From Shinella sp. H4-D48 (GTDB taxonomy: Bacteria; Pseudomonadota; Alphaproteobacteria; Rhizobiales; Rhizobiaceae), in NCBI RefSeq assembly GCF_022637395.1, contig NZ_CP093337.1:1534001-1598000 (forward strand): a stretch of 64,000 bases of DNA, given 5' to 3'. Position numbers and translations under genes: made by a program. Numbering within the stretch: the first letter of the stretch is position 1; each line of letters opens with the position of its first letter. Of this stretch, positions 54,990-64,000 are shown one piece after another. The notes beneath the pieces are model-generated. The model saw nothing but the letters and a program-made list of their open reading frames with translations. It was not told where the DNA came from and ran no database searches.

Positions 54990-55916
54990 TCAATCCACCA
55001 TTGCAACGGCGATTTCGGCCGCAAGACGGGCGTTGTTCTCGACGAGCGCGATGTTCGTCTTGAGGCTGCGGCCGTCTGTCAGGTGGAACAGGCTGTCGAG
55101 CAGGTAGGGGGTAACGGCCTTGCCGGCGATCTCGTCACGCTCCGCATTGTCGAGCGCGCGGGTGATGTAGATTTCCATCTCTTCGCGCGGGATCTCGTCA
55201 GCCTGCGGCACCGGGTTGGCGATCAGCATGCCGCCATCGACGCCGAGCTGGTCGCGCACCGTCTGGAAGTTGGCGATCGCCGCCGGGCTGTTGAGCGTCA
55301 GCGGGCTCTTCAGGCCCGAATCGCGCGACCAGAAGGCCGGGAATGTGGCGCTGTCATAGGTGACGACGGGCACGCCGCGGGTTTCCAGCACTTCCAGCGT
55401 CTTGGGAATGTCGAGGATCGCCTTGGGGCCGGCGCAGACGACGATGACGCCGGTGCGTGCGAGCTCCTCAAGGTCGGCGGAGATGTCGAAGGTCTCTTCC
55501 GCGCCGCGATGCACGCCGCCAATGCCACCGGTGGCGAAGACCCTGATGCCGGCCCGTGCGGCGCCGATCATGGTGGCCGCGACCGTCGTGGCACCCGTGC
55601 GACGTTCCGCGATGGCAAACGCCATGTCGGCGCGCGACACCTTCATTGCGCCCTTGGTCTGCGCCAGGGCCGCGAGCTGGGCGGCTTCAAGGCCGATATG
55701 CAGCACGCCTTCGATAACGGCGATGGTCGCCGGCACGGCGCCGTTGTCGCGGATGATGGTCTCCACGCTGCGCGCCATCTCGAGATTGCCCGGATAGGGC
55801 ATGCCGTGCGTGATGATCGTCGATTCGAGGGCCACGATCGGCGCGCCGCGTGCCTTGGCGGCGGCGACTTCGTCCGAATACTGCATCGGCAGGAGGGAGG
55901 AGACGGGTCTGGTCAT
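54990..55916 (-). CDS. psuG: pseudouridine-5'-phosphate glycosidase
   Basis: This 308-residue enzyme splits pseudouridine 5'-phosphate to uracil and ribose 5-phosphate. Family motifs are ALESTIITHGMPYPGNLE (~28-45), KVSRADMAFAIAERRTGATT near 90-109 with the catalytic Lys, and FATGGIGGVHRGAEETFDIS near 125-144. It lies 34 bases downstream of psuK on the same strand and ends in a terminator. The ATG at 55916 (MTRPVSSLL) gives the normal length. Confidence 0.95.
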   Translation of the reverse strand: MTRPVSSLLPMQYSDEVAAAKARGAPIVALESTIITHGMPYPGNLEMARSVETIIRDNGAVPATIAVIEGVLHIGLEAAQLAALAQTKGAMKVSRADMAFAIAERRTGATTVAATMIGAARAGIRVFATGGIGGVHRGAEETFDISADLEELARTGVIVVCAGPKAILDIPKTLEVLETRGVPVVTYDSATFPAFWSRDSGLKSPLTLNSPAAIANFQTVRDQLGVDGGMLIANPVPQADEIPREEMEIYITRALDNAERDEIAGKAVTPYLLDSLFHLTDGRSLKTNIALVENNARLAAEIAVAMVD

Positions 55917-55950
55917 GCGATGTCCTTGAAGGATTTTGGGCAAAAAAGTC

Positions 55951-56898
55951 TCATGACAGGATTTCGGCAGGCGGTACAAGAGAAAGTGCATCGGCAAGTG
56001 CCGGCTGCGACATTTCTTCCGCGACGGCAAGCGGCGAGCGCACCGTGATGACGGCAGCGGCAACGCCCTGGCGCAATGCTTCATCGATCCGCGCGCCGCG
56101 AAGCCGGGCGTGGAGAAAGCCGGAGGCGAGCGAATCGCCCGCGCCGGTGACATCGCCAAGCGCCGGTATGGCCGGCGGCACCACGATGGCGGCGCTGTTC
56201 TCGTCAAAGGCGATAACGCCCCTGCCGCCGCGCGTAACCACGCCGGCGCGAAGGCCGATGGCGCGCAGCGCATCGGGCCAGTCGGCGGGGTTTTCCGGTT
56301 CGGTGCCGGTCAGCGTGCGCGCTTCCGCCTCGTTCATGAAGAGAAAGGCAAGGGCAGGCAGGCTCTTTTCAAGGCGCACGACCTTTGCCGGGGAAATGGC
56401 GATGGCGGCGAGGGGAATGCCGGCCTCCCGCGCCATCGCTGCCATCGCCGCGAGCGTTTCCGCCGGCAGGTTGGCGTCGGTCAGCAATACACCCGCCTCG
56501 GCGATCGCTTCGCGCATGGCGCGCTGTTGCAGCCGCCGCGGCGAAAACAGCCGGTAGAGTTCCATGTCGGCCAGCGCGATCACGAGGTTGCCGTCGCGCT
56601 CGATGATCGCCGTGTAGCTTGGCGTTGCGCGGTCGAGGAAGGTGAAGGGCGTATCCTCGATGCCTGCCGCCTGCGCCGCCGCTGCGACGATCTCGCCGTC
56701 CGTGTCGCCGCCGCGCGGCGAGACCAGCCGCACGCGGTGGCCGAGCCGGGCGAGATTGCGTGCCGCATTGAAGGCGCCGCCACCTGCCTCCACGAACCAA
56801 CCGCCCGGATTGCTGGCGCCGGGCACCGTCTCGCCGGCAATGCGCCCACGCCTGTCCACATGAGCGCCGCCCATCACCAGTATCGTTCTGTCCGTCAT
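55951..56898 (-). CDS. psuK: PfkB-family carbohydrate kinase, pseudouridine kinase
   Basis: This 315-residue ribokinase-superfamily enzyme has VEAGGGAFNAARNLARLG near 35-52 and the anion-hole/catalytic signature DVTGAGDSLASGF near 250. Next to psuG it most likely phosphorylates pseudouridine to the 5'-phosphate, so the pair degrades pseudouridine from RNA turnover. The ATG at 56898 has AGGAAG upstream. Adenosine or other ribosides as substrate cannot be excluded. Confidence 0.9.
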   Translation of the reverse strand: MTDRTILVMGGAHVDRRGRIAGETVPGASNPGGWFVEAGGGAFNAARNLARLGHRVRLVSPRGGDTDGEIVAAAAQAAGIEDTPFTFLDRATPSYTAIIERDGNLVIALADMELYRLFSPRRLQQRAMREAIAEAGVLLTDANLPAETLAAMAAMAREAGIPLAAIAISPAKVVRLEKSLPALAFLFMNEAEARTLTGTEPENPADWPDALRAIGLRAGVVTRGGRGVIAFDENSAAIVVPPAIPALGDVTGAGDSLASGFLHARLRGARIDEALRQGVAAAVITVRSPLAVAEEMSQPALADALSLVPPAEILS

Positions 56899-57048
56899 CG
56901 TCTTCCTTCGCATCCGCATGCCGATTCGTCCGCCCGAGGCAGGTTGCAGGGCGGTCAAACCGTTGTTTACAATCCACGATCATCCACTTGAAACGAAAGT
57001 AGAACATGCCCTCGATTTCTGAATTTGTTCAAATGGATGAACAAGCCT

Positions 57049-57077
57049 TGCAAAATGAGAACAAAATGTGTACATAG
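57049..57077 (+). promoter_or_regulatory. recA promoter with embedded LexA (SOS) box
   Basis: TTGCAA (57049-57054), a 17-base spacer and TACATA (57072-57077). The spacer contains GAAC-N7-GTAC (57060-57074), one mismatch from the alphaproteobacterial LexA site GAAC-N7-GAAC. LexA bound there would cover the -10 and block RNA polymerase. An inverted repeat TTGTTC-N8-GAACAA lies just upstream (57026-57045) and could be a second contact. Confidence 0.75.
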
Positions 57078-57132
57078 CTTTCGTCGGCGGGTTCGTTGCC
57101 TGTCTTGCTTCAATAACCTAAAGGTGGACAAA

Positions 57133-58221
<1,089 letters not shown>

Positions 58222-58252
58222 TCTTCCCGCAACGCTTTCTGAAAACGACGGA

Positions 58253-58283
58253 AAACCGGCCTTTCTTCGCGAAGGGCCGGTTT
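58253..58283 (+). terminator. terminator of recA
   Basis: AAACCGGCC / GGCCGGTTT perfect 9-bp stem, 31 bases after the recA stop. The tail (TTTCTTCG) is only moderately T-rich. Confidence 0.7.
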
Positions 58284-58531
58284 CTTCGTGTCTGGACAGG
58301 TGCCGGGCCGGACGATAAAAGCCTTCAGTTCTCGCGCATGCCCGCGGTTTCAGGCCTCCTCAGGGAAGGCGTCGGGCCAGGCGCGGTTTCGACGGAATTC
58401 GCGGATGGACGGTCCACAAGGCCTTCCGGGCGGGCACTCCGGCCGGCGAGGCGGTGTCGCGTCGCTGTGGGGCAATTGGGTGGATGACGCGCCGGTTCCG
58501 GTGCAGACAGTGCTAAGATGAAGGACGCGAT
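58284..58531. other. spacer between the recA terminator and alaS
   Basis: 248 bases, G/C-rich, with no recognised gene or clear promoter. It should contain the alaS promoter and leader. Confidence 0.4.
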
Positions 58532-61192
58532 ATGAGCGGCGTGAATGACATCCGGTCGACTTTCCTCGACTATTTCCGCAAGAACGGGCACGAGGTCGTT
58601 GCCTCCAGCCCCCTTGTGCCGCGAAACGACCCGACGCTCATGTTTACCAATGCCGGCATGGTGCAGTTCAAGAACGTCTTCACCGGGCTGGAGACGCGCC
58701 CCTACACCACCGCGACGACGGCCCAAAAGGTCGTGCGCGCCGGCGGCAAGCACAACGATCTCGACAATGTCGGTTATACCGCACGCCATCTGACCTTCTT
58801 CGAGATGCTCGGCAACTTCTCCTTCGGCGATTACTTCAAGGAACAGGCGATCGAGCATGCCTGGACGCTTGTCACCAAGGGCTTCGATCTGCCGAAGGAC
58901 CGTCTTCTGGTCACCGTCTATGCCGATGACGACGAGGCGGCGCTTCTGTGGAAGAAGATTGCCGGCTTTTCCGACGATCGTATCATCCGCATCCCGACCT
59001 CCGACAATTTCTGGCAGATGGGTGATACCGGCCCTTGCGGTCCCTGTTCTGAAATCTTCATCGACCAGGGCGAACATGTCTGGGGCGGCCCTCCGGGCTC
59101 GCCGGAAGAGGATGGCGACCGGTTCCTGGAATTCTGGAACCTCGTCTTCATGCAGTTCGACCAGACCGCACCCGGCGAGCGCAGCCCGCTGCCGCGTCCG
59201 TCCATCGATACCGGCATGGGCCTGGAGCGCATGGCCTGCATCCTGCAGGGCGTTCAGAGCGTTTTCGAGACCGACCTGTTCCGTACGCTGATCGCCGCCG
59301 TCGAGGAGACGGTCGGCATCAGGGCACAGGGCGAGGCGGCTGCAAGCTGCCGCGTGATCGCCGATCACCTGCGCTCGTCCGCCTTCCTCATCGCCGATGG
59401 TGTGCTGCCGTCGAACGAGGGCCGTGGCTATGTTCTGCGCCGTATCATGCGCCGCGCCATGCGCCATATGCAGCTGCTCGGCGCCAAGGAACCGCTGATG
59501 TGGTCGCTGCTGCCGGCGCTTGTCGGCGAAATGGGCCGTGCCTATCCCGAACTCGTGCGCGCCGAAGCGCTGATTTCCGAGACGCTCAAGCTTGAGGAAA
59601 CCCGTTTCCGCAAGACGTTGGAGCGTGGCCTCTCGCTGCTGTCGGACGCCACCGTCACGCTCGAGAAGGGCGACATGCTGGACGGCGAAACCGCCTTCAA
59701 GCTCTATGACACCTACGGCTTCCCGCTCGACCTGACGCAGGACGCGCTGCGAGCCCGCGAGATCAATGTCGATCTCTCCGGTTTCAACGACGCGATGCAG
59801 CGCCAGAAGGCAGAGGCTCGCGCCAACTGGTCGGGCTCTGGCGACAAGGCGACCGAGGCCGTGTGGTTCGAACTGAAGGAAAAGCACGGCGCGACCGAAT
59901 TCCTCGGCTATGATACCGAAACAGCCGAAGGTGTGGTTCAGGCCATCGTCATCGACGGCAAGGCCGTTGGTAGCGCCAATTCCGGCGACAGCGTGCAGAT
60001 CGTCGTCAATCAGACCCCGTTCTATGGCGAATCGGGCGGACAGATGGGCGATACGGGCGTCATCACCTCGGACAATGCCCGCCTTACGATTACCGATACG
60101 CAAAAGAAGGGTGAGGGGCTGTTCGTGCACAGCGCGGTCGTCGAGAGCGGCACGCTGAAGCTCGACGACGCGGTCGTGCTCACGGTCGATCACGCCCGCC
60201 GTTCGCGCCTGCGCGCCAACCATTCCGCCACGCATCTGCTGCACGAGGCGCTGCGCGAGGTGCTGGGCACCCATGTCGCCCAGAAGGGCTCGCTCGTGGC
60301 GCCAGAGCGCCTGCGCTTCGACGTTTCGCATCCCAAGCCGATGACGGCCGAGGAACTGCGGGTCATCGAGGACATGGCCAACGAGATCATCGTGCAAAAC
60401 GCACCCGTGACCACACGTCTGATGACGGTGGACGACGCCATTGCCGAAGGCGCCATGGCGCTCTTCGGCGAAAAATACGGGGATGAGGTCCGCGTGGTCT
60501 CCATGGGCACGGGCCTGCATGGCGCGAAGGCAAACCGGCCCTATTCGGTCGAGCTTTGCGGCGGCACGCACGTTGCCGCCACCGGTGAGATCGGTCTCGT
60601 GCGCATCCTGTCGGAAAGCGCGGTTGGCTCGGGCGTGCGCCGCCTGGAAGCGTTGACGGGCGAATCGGCCCGCGCCTACCTCGCCGAGCAGGACGAGCGC
60701 GTGAAGTCGCTTGCCACCGCGCTGAAGGTGCAGCCGGGCGAGGTTCTGGCCCGCGTCGAGGCGCTGGCCGACGAACGCCGCAAGCTCGAACGCGAACTGA
60801 CCGAGGCCAAGAAGAAGCTGGCCCTGTCCGGCGGCTCTGCCGGTGGTGACGATGGCGTGCGCGATGTCGCCGGCATCAAGTATCTCGGCAAGGTCGTGAC
60901 CGGCGTCGAGCCGAAGGACCTGAAGAGCCTGGCCGACGAGGGCAAGAAGAGCCTCGGCTCCGGTGTCGTCGCCTTCATCGGTGTGTCGCCGGATGGCAAG
61001 GCGAGCGCGGTCGTCGCCGTTACCGAGGATCTGACGGGCCGCGTCAGCGCGGTCGATCTCGTGCGCGTCGCCTCCGAGGCGCTCGGCGGCAAGGGCGGTG
61101 GCGGGCGTCCCGACATGGCGCAGGCCGGCGGCCCTGACGGCGGCAAGGCGGCCGAGGCGATCGACGCCGTGGCCGCTGCCATCGGCGGCTGA
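58532..61192 (+). CDS. alaS: alanyl-tRNA synthetase
   Basis: This 886-residue class II synthetase charges tRNA-Ala. The catalytic domain (1-~450) begins [15 protein letters not shown] and has class II motif 2 near [16 protein letters not shown]. The editing domain has the zinc/catalytic set HSATH (564-568) and CGGTH (676-680) that hydrolyses mischarged Ser and Gly. The C-terminal domain (~740-886) is of the DHHA1 type. The order recA-alaS-icd is typical for Rhizobiaceae. Confidence 0.97.
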   Translation: MSGVNDIRSTFLDYFRKNGHEVVASSPLVPRNDPTLMFTNAGMVQFKNVFTGLETRPYTTATTAQKVVRAGGKHNDLDNVGYTARHLTFFEMLGNFSFGDYFKEQAIEHAWTLVTKGFDLPKDRLLVTVYADDDEAALLWKKIAGFSDDRIIRIPTSDNFWQMGDTGPCGPCSEIFIDQGEHVWGGPPGSPEEDGDRFLEFWNLVFMQFDQTAPGERSPLPRPSIDTGMGLERMACILQGVQSVFETDLFRTLIAAVEETVGIRAQGEAAASCRVIADHLRSSAFLIADGVLPSNEGRGYVLRRIMRRAMRHMQLLGAKEPLMWSLLPALVGEMGRAYPELVRAEALISETLKLEETRFRKTLERGLSLLSDATVTLEKGDMLDGETAFKLYDTYGFPLDLTQDALRAREINVDLSGFNDAMQRQKAEARANWSGSGDKATEAVWFELKEKHGATEFLGYDTETAEGVVQAIVIDGKAVGSANSGDSVQIVVNQTPFYGESGGQMGDTGVITSDNARLTITDTQKKGEGLFVHSAVVESGTLKLDDAVVLTVDHARRSRLRANHSATHLLHEALREVLGTHVAQKGSLVAPERLRFDVSHPKPMTAEELRVIEDMANEIIVQNAPVTTRLMTVDDAIAEGAMALFGEKYGDEVRVVSMGTGLHGAKANRPYSVELCGGTHVAATGEIGLVRILSESAVGSGVRRLEALTGESARAYLAEQDERVKSLATALKVQPGEVLARVEALADERRKLERELTEAKKKLALSGGSAGGDDGVRDVAGIKYLGKVVTGVEPKDLKSLADEGKKSLGSGVVAFIGVSPDGKASAVVAVTEDLTGRVSAVDLVRVASEALGGKGGGGRPDMAQAGGPDGGKAAEAIDAVAAAIGG

Positions 61193-61234
61193 CGGTACTG
61201 TTGCCGATAGAAATCGACCCGATCTGAGACGACA

Positions 61235-61260
61235 CGGCGGGCCCTGGCCCGCCGTTCGTT
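61235..61260 (+). terminator. possible terminator after alaS
   Basis: CGGCGGGCC / GGCCCGCCG stem with a tight loop, 42 bases after the alaS stop. The T-run is weak (TTCGTTT). Confidence 0.5.
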
Positions 61261-61312
61261 TGCGAAGTCTTCAACGTTTCCGCGTAGCGTGATGCCGCAC
61301 GGAGTTTCTGTT

Positions 61313-62548
61313 TTGATCGAAGATCTCGTCAGTATTTCGACCCTGATGATGTGTACGTTCCTGTCGACCATCGTCGTCGGGATATTCCTGCTTCAGGTCT
61401 GGCTGACCGATCGACGCCATGCGGCTGCCGGTTACTGGTGCCTGTCCATGTGGGTGGGCTCGCTCTGCACGTTGCTCTTCGCCTTCCGTGCGTACGGTTA
61501 CCCGCTCGTGACCGTCGGGCTCGCCAATATGCTTGCCGTCTTCGGCTACGCAATGATGTGGGCCGGTTTCCGGGTTTTCGACGAGCGCAAGGTCCATGGC
61601 ATGGTCGTGTTGTCCGGACCGGTTTTATGGTTTGTCGCCTATCTCGGCGTGGATGCGGTGACACAGGACGTCAACAACCGCGTCATCATCATCTCCCTGC
61701 TGATCATGGCCTATTCCGTCGCGACCGGGGTGGATATCTGGCGCGGCCGCCGTAAGGATCCTCTGCCGACGCGATTTCTCGCCACACTCTTCTTCGTGTC
61801 GCATGGTGTCATCTATTTCCTGCGCGTGCCGATGACGTTGCTGGCGCCGTCTGCCTTCGGCCATGGCACGGCCTATTCGGCGTGGTTCGCTATTTTCTCG
61901 CTGGAACTGTTCGCCCATACGATCCTGGCGGCCGTCGCCATGCTCGTGCTGATCAAGGAGCGGGGCGAGGCGCTGTATCGGCAGGCGTCGCGCACAGATG
62001 CGCTGACCGGCATCGCCAATCGCGGTTCCTTCCTTGATGATGTGCAGGCGCGGCTTGCCGGGCGAACCGGCGGCAGCCTGCTCGTTTTCGATCTCGACCG
62101 TTTCAAGAGCATCAACGACACCTACGGCCATGCCGCCGGCGATGTCGTGCTCAGGCGTTTCGTGGAGGCGGTCTCCGGGCGGCTTGAGCCGGGCATGCTA
62201 TTCTGCCGCTTCGGTGGGGAGGAATTCGCGTTGTTTGCCCCACATCATGGCATCGATCGGGCGGAAGCTTTCGCCCAGTCCCTGCGGCGCGAGATCAACG
62301 GGCTTTCGCTCCATGATGCGGAGGGCCGCGAGATCGGCCTTTCGGTGAGCATCGGGCTTGCGGATGTCGAGACGTTCGGCATGGATTTCGATCGCCTGTA
62401 TTCCGCCGCCGACCGTGCGCTCTACGCGGCGAAGGACGAGGGCCGCGACCGTGTGAAGCGGGCCCTTCCATCAGTCGGCTTATCGGGTTTCGCGAGCCGC
62501 ATGCGGGCCTCTGTCGCGCCCGATACGGGTGCGGCCGCAGCCGGCTAG
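61313..62548 (+). CDS. membrane-bound GGDEF diguanylate cyclase
   Basis: This 411-residue protein has about six N-terminal membrane helices (~10-215) forming an MHYT/7TM-like sensor, then a GGDEF domain with TDALTGIANRGSF near 228, DLDRFKSINDTYGH near 260 and signature GGEEF at 301-305. It should make cyclic di-GMP from GTP. The RxxD inhibitory site is absent (EPGM). The TTG at 61313 is preferred because GGAG lies eight bases upstream; in-frame GTG 61289 and ATG 61292 are alternatives. Confidence 0.9.
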   Translation: MIEDLVSISTLMMCTFLSTIVVGIFLLQVWLTDRRHAAAGYWCLSMWVGSLCTLLFAFRAYGYPLVTVGLANMLAVFGYAMMWAGFRVFDERKVHGMVVLSGPVLWFVAYLGVDAVTQDVNNRVIIISLLIMAYSVATGVDIWRGRRKDPLPTRFLATLFFVSHGVIYFLRVPMTLLAPSAFGHGTAYSAWFAIFSLELFAHTILAAVAMLVLIKERGEALYRQASRTDALTGIANRGSFLDDVQARLAGRTGGSLLVFDLDRFKSINDTYGHAAGDVVLRRFVEAVSGRLEPGMLFCRFGGEEFALFAPHHGIDRAEAFAQSLRREINGLSLHDAEGREIGLSVSIGLADVETFGMDFDRLYSAADRALYAAKDEGRDRVKRALPSVGLSGFASRMRASVAPDTGAAAAG

Positions 62549-62681
62549 CGTCCCGGCTTTTCCAAAACCTCTTCGATATAGTCTCCACCCCGGCCGCGAA
62601 TGAAATGCGGCGCTGCAGATAAGCAAGATTTGCGAAGTCGGACCGTGCCATGGTTCGAGGCATGCGAACGGGAGGTGAGGC

Positions 62682-63554
62682 ATGAACAGCAGTGAAATAT
62701 GGGCGGCATATGAAAAGCGCCTGACGCGCGTCTCCGCCTATATCCACGATCACCTGGATGAAGAGCTGGATCTCAACCGCCTGTCCGAAATTGCCTGCCT
62801 GTCCGCGCATCACTGGCATCGTGTCTATCGCGCGGTTCACAAGGAGACGCTGGCCACGACCGTCCGGCGGCTGCGCCTTCACCGGGCGGCAGGTGATCTG
62901 GTGCGCAGCGATCGTCCCGTTCGCGATATCGCCGTGCGATGGGGCTATCCCAACCTGCAATCCTTCACGCGGGCATTTTCGGCTGCCTACGGCATGCCGC
63001 CGGCCCGCTACAGGCGGAAGGGCCCCCATCGCGCTTACGCAATCGAAAACCAAGAGGAAACGATCGGCATGTTCGACGTCACCATCCGCTCTCTGCCGCC
63101 ACAAAACCTGCTGTGCATTCCGCATACCGGCTCCTATATGGGCATCGGCAAGGCCTTCGAGGCACTGTATGGCACGCTCTATTCGCGCGGCCTCTTTCAG
63201 CCTGACATGCGTATGATCGGCCTTTATCTCGACGATCCCGATCTTGTCGCCGAGGACAAGCTGCGCTCCTTTGCCTGTGTGACGGTCGCCGCCGCTCCTG
63301 CGGTCGAGCCGCCGCTGGAGCAGCGGACGCTGTCCGGCGGGGACTATGCCGTGCTGCGCCATCAGGGACCATATGCGAATATGGGCGCCGCCTATCGCTG
63401 GCTCTTCGAGGCATGGCTGCCGGCATCGGGCCGCTCGATCCGCGACGAGGTGATGTTCGAGCATTATCTCAACAGCCCGCGCGACGTGGCGCCCGAGGCG
63501 CTGGTGACGGAAATCGGCCTGCCGCTCCAGCCGGAAGGCGACACGGCGGCCTGA
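62682..63554 (+). CDS. AraC-family regulator with GyrI-like ligand domain
   Basis: This 290-residue protein joins an AraC-type DNA-binding domain (~8-108; NRLSEIACLSAHHWHRVYRA and IAVRWGYPNLQSFTRAFSAA) to a C-terminal GyrI-like (SOUL/BacI-type) effector domain (~128-285) that binds small hydrophobic molecules in relatives such as Rob and SbmC. Expected output is control of efflux or stress genes. The ATG at 62682 has GGGAGGTGAGG upstream. It shares a terminator region with icd, which faces it. Confidence 0.9.
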   Translation: MNSSEIWAAYEKRLTRVSAYIHDHLDEELDLNRLSEIACLSAHHWHRVYRAVHKETLATTVRRLRLHRAAGDLVRSDRPVRDIAVRWGYPNLQSFTRAFSAAYGMPPARYRRKGPHRAYAIENQEETIGMFDVTIRSLPPQNLLCIPHTGSYMGIGKAFEALYGTLYSRGLFQPDMRMIGLYLDDPDLVAEDKLRSFACVTVAAAPAVEPPLEQRTLSGGDYAVLRHQGPYANMGAAYRWLFEAWLPASGRSIRDEVMFEHYLNSPRDVAPEALVTEIGLPLQPEGDTAA

Positions 63555-63582
63555 GACCGACGGCGATGATCTCGCCCGCCAA

Positions 63583-63614
63583 CAAAAAAGCCCGGCGCGA
63601 TGGCCGGGCTTTTT
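63583..63614. terminator. bidirectional terminator between the AraC gene and icd
   Basis: AGCCCGGC / GCCGGGCT stem flanked by AAAAAA on the left and TTTT on the right, so it can end transcripts from both sides. Confidence 0.85.
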
Positions 63615-63632
63615 CATGCATATAAAATCCGA

Positions 63633-64000
63633 TCAGGCAGCCATGGCCCTGCGGAGATTCTCGTCGATCTTGTCGAGGAAGCCGGTGGTGGAGAGCCACG
63701 GCTGGTCGGGACCGATGAGCAGCGCCAGGTCCTTCGTCATGAAACCGGCTTCGACGGTTTCGACGCAAACCTTTTCCAGCGTTTCGGAGAACTTTGCCAG
63801 TTCCGCATTGCCGTCGAGCTTGGCGCGGTGGGCGAGGCCACGCGTCCAGGCGAAGATCGAGGCGATCGAGTTGGTCGAGGTTTCCTCGCCCTTCTGGTGC
63901 TGGCGGTAGTGACGGGTCACCGTGCCGTGGGCGGCTTCGGCTTCGACCGTCTTGCCATCCGGCGTCATCAGGACCGAGGTCATCAGGCCGAGCGAGCCGA
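63633..64000 (-). CDS. icd: NADP-dependent isocitrate dehydrogenase, 3' part
   Basis: The window ends inside this gene; only the C-terminal 121 residues are visible, read from the right edge without a start. [55 protein letters not shown] and KDLALLIG are typical of the eukaryote-like monomer-fold dimeric Icd of alphaproteobacteria. It converts isocitrate to 2-oxoglutarate in the TCA cycle. The first bases beyond position 63983 continue the same frame. Confidence 0.95.
   Translation of the reverse strand, partial: GSLGLMTSVLMTPDGKTVEAEAAHGTVTRHYRQHQKGEETSTNSIASIFAWTRGLAHRAKLDGNAELAKFSETLEKVCVETVEAGFMTKDLALLIGPDQPWLSTTGFLDKIDENLRRAMAA

Noticed and set aside
58325-60571. A 748-codon minus-strand frame inside alaS
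   Set aside because: It is a shadow of the alaS coding sequence in high-G/C DNA; the product is low-complexity and lacks domains.

Overview
The window is a gene-dense, high-GC stretch of a bacterial chromosome. Gene content and order point to the Rhizobiaceae (Rhizobium/Agrobacterium/Ensifer/Shinella type). The main clues are the cckA, psuK-psuG, recA, alaS, icd block at the right end, a giant GPR/RgsE-like polar-growth protein, a B12-riboswitch-controlled bluB, a two-domain malic enzyme of the rhizobial Dme type, and alphaproteobacterial LexA and CtrA-like boxes. Genus and species cannot be fixed from the sequence alone. No insertion sequence, prophage, CRISPR array, rRNA or tRNA was recognised, so this looks like core chromosome with a few small accessory patches.

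Layout: 1-12.4 kb holds a diguanylate cyclase, fumC, a secreted L,D-transpeptidase, gph, rpiA, a DUF2059 protein, gor, a LysR regulator and the class II DAHP synthase. 12.5-24.4 kb holds a GFA-type enzyme, a TadE/TadG-like pair, a DUF1003 protein, an LTA-synthase-like sulfatase, NAD synthetase, a NYN/OST-HTH protein, the cobalamin riboswitch with bluB, a DUF2865 protein and an ABC-F ATPase. 24.5-34.5 kb holds malic enzyme, an LpxH-like phosphoesterase, an MFS transporter, an enolase-superfamily epimerase and a four-gene Mla-type lipid transport operon. 34.5-43.8 kb holds a Tim44-like protein, the 1,901-residue polar-growth protein with a divergent Hpt gene across a region carrying CtrA-like boxes, a ferredoxin, a candidate small RNA and a HExxH protein. 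43.9-49.6 kb holds folP-folB-folK, a secreted protein, YcjF/YcjX and a SixA-like phosphatase. 49.9-64 kb holds dksA, a FliO-like protein, cckA, psuK-psuG, recA, alaS, a second diguanylate cyclase, an AraC/GyrI-type regulator and the 3' end of icd.

Themes: several genes concern the cell envelope and cell cycle. CckA normally feeds phosphate to CtrA, and CtrA-like boxes lie between the polar-growth gene and the Hpt gene and also upstream of a small secreted protein. The Mla operon, L,D-transpeptidase and sulfatase act on the envelope. The most interesting unannotated element is a minus-strand RNA candidate at about 42.9-43.0 kb, with a stem-loop that displays an anti-Shine-Dalgarno sequence followed by an intrinsic terminator. 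All function calls come from reading motifs and family resemblance; no database search was run.
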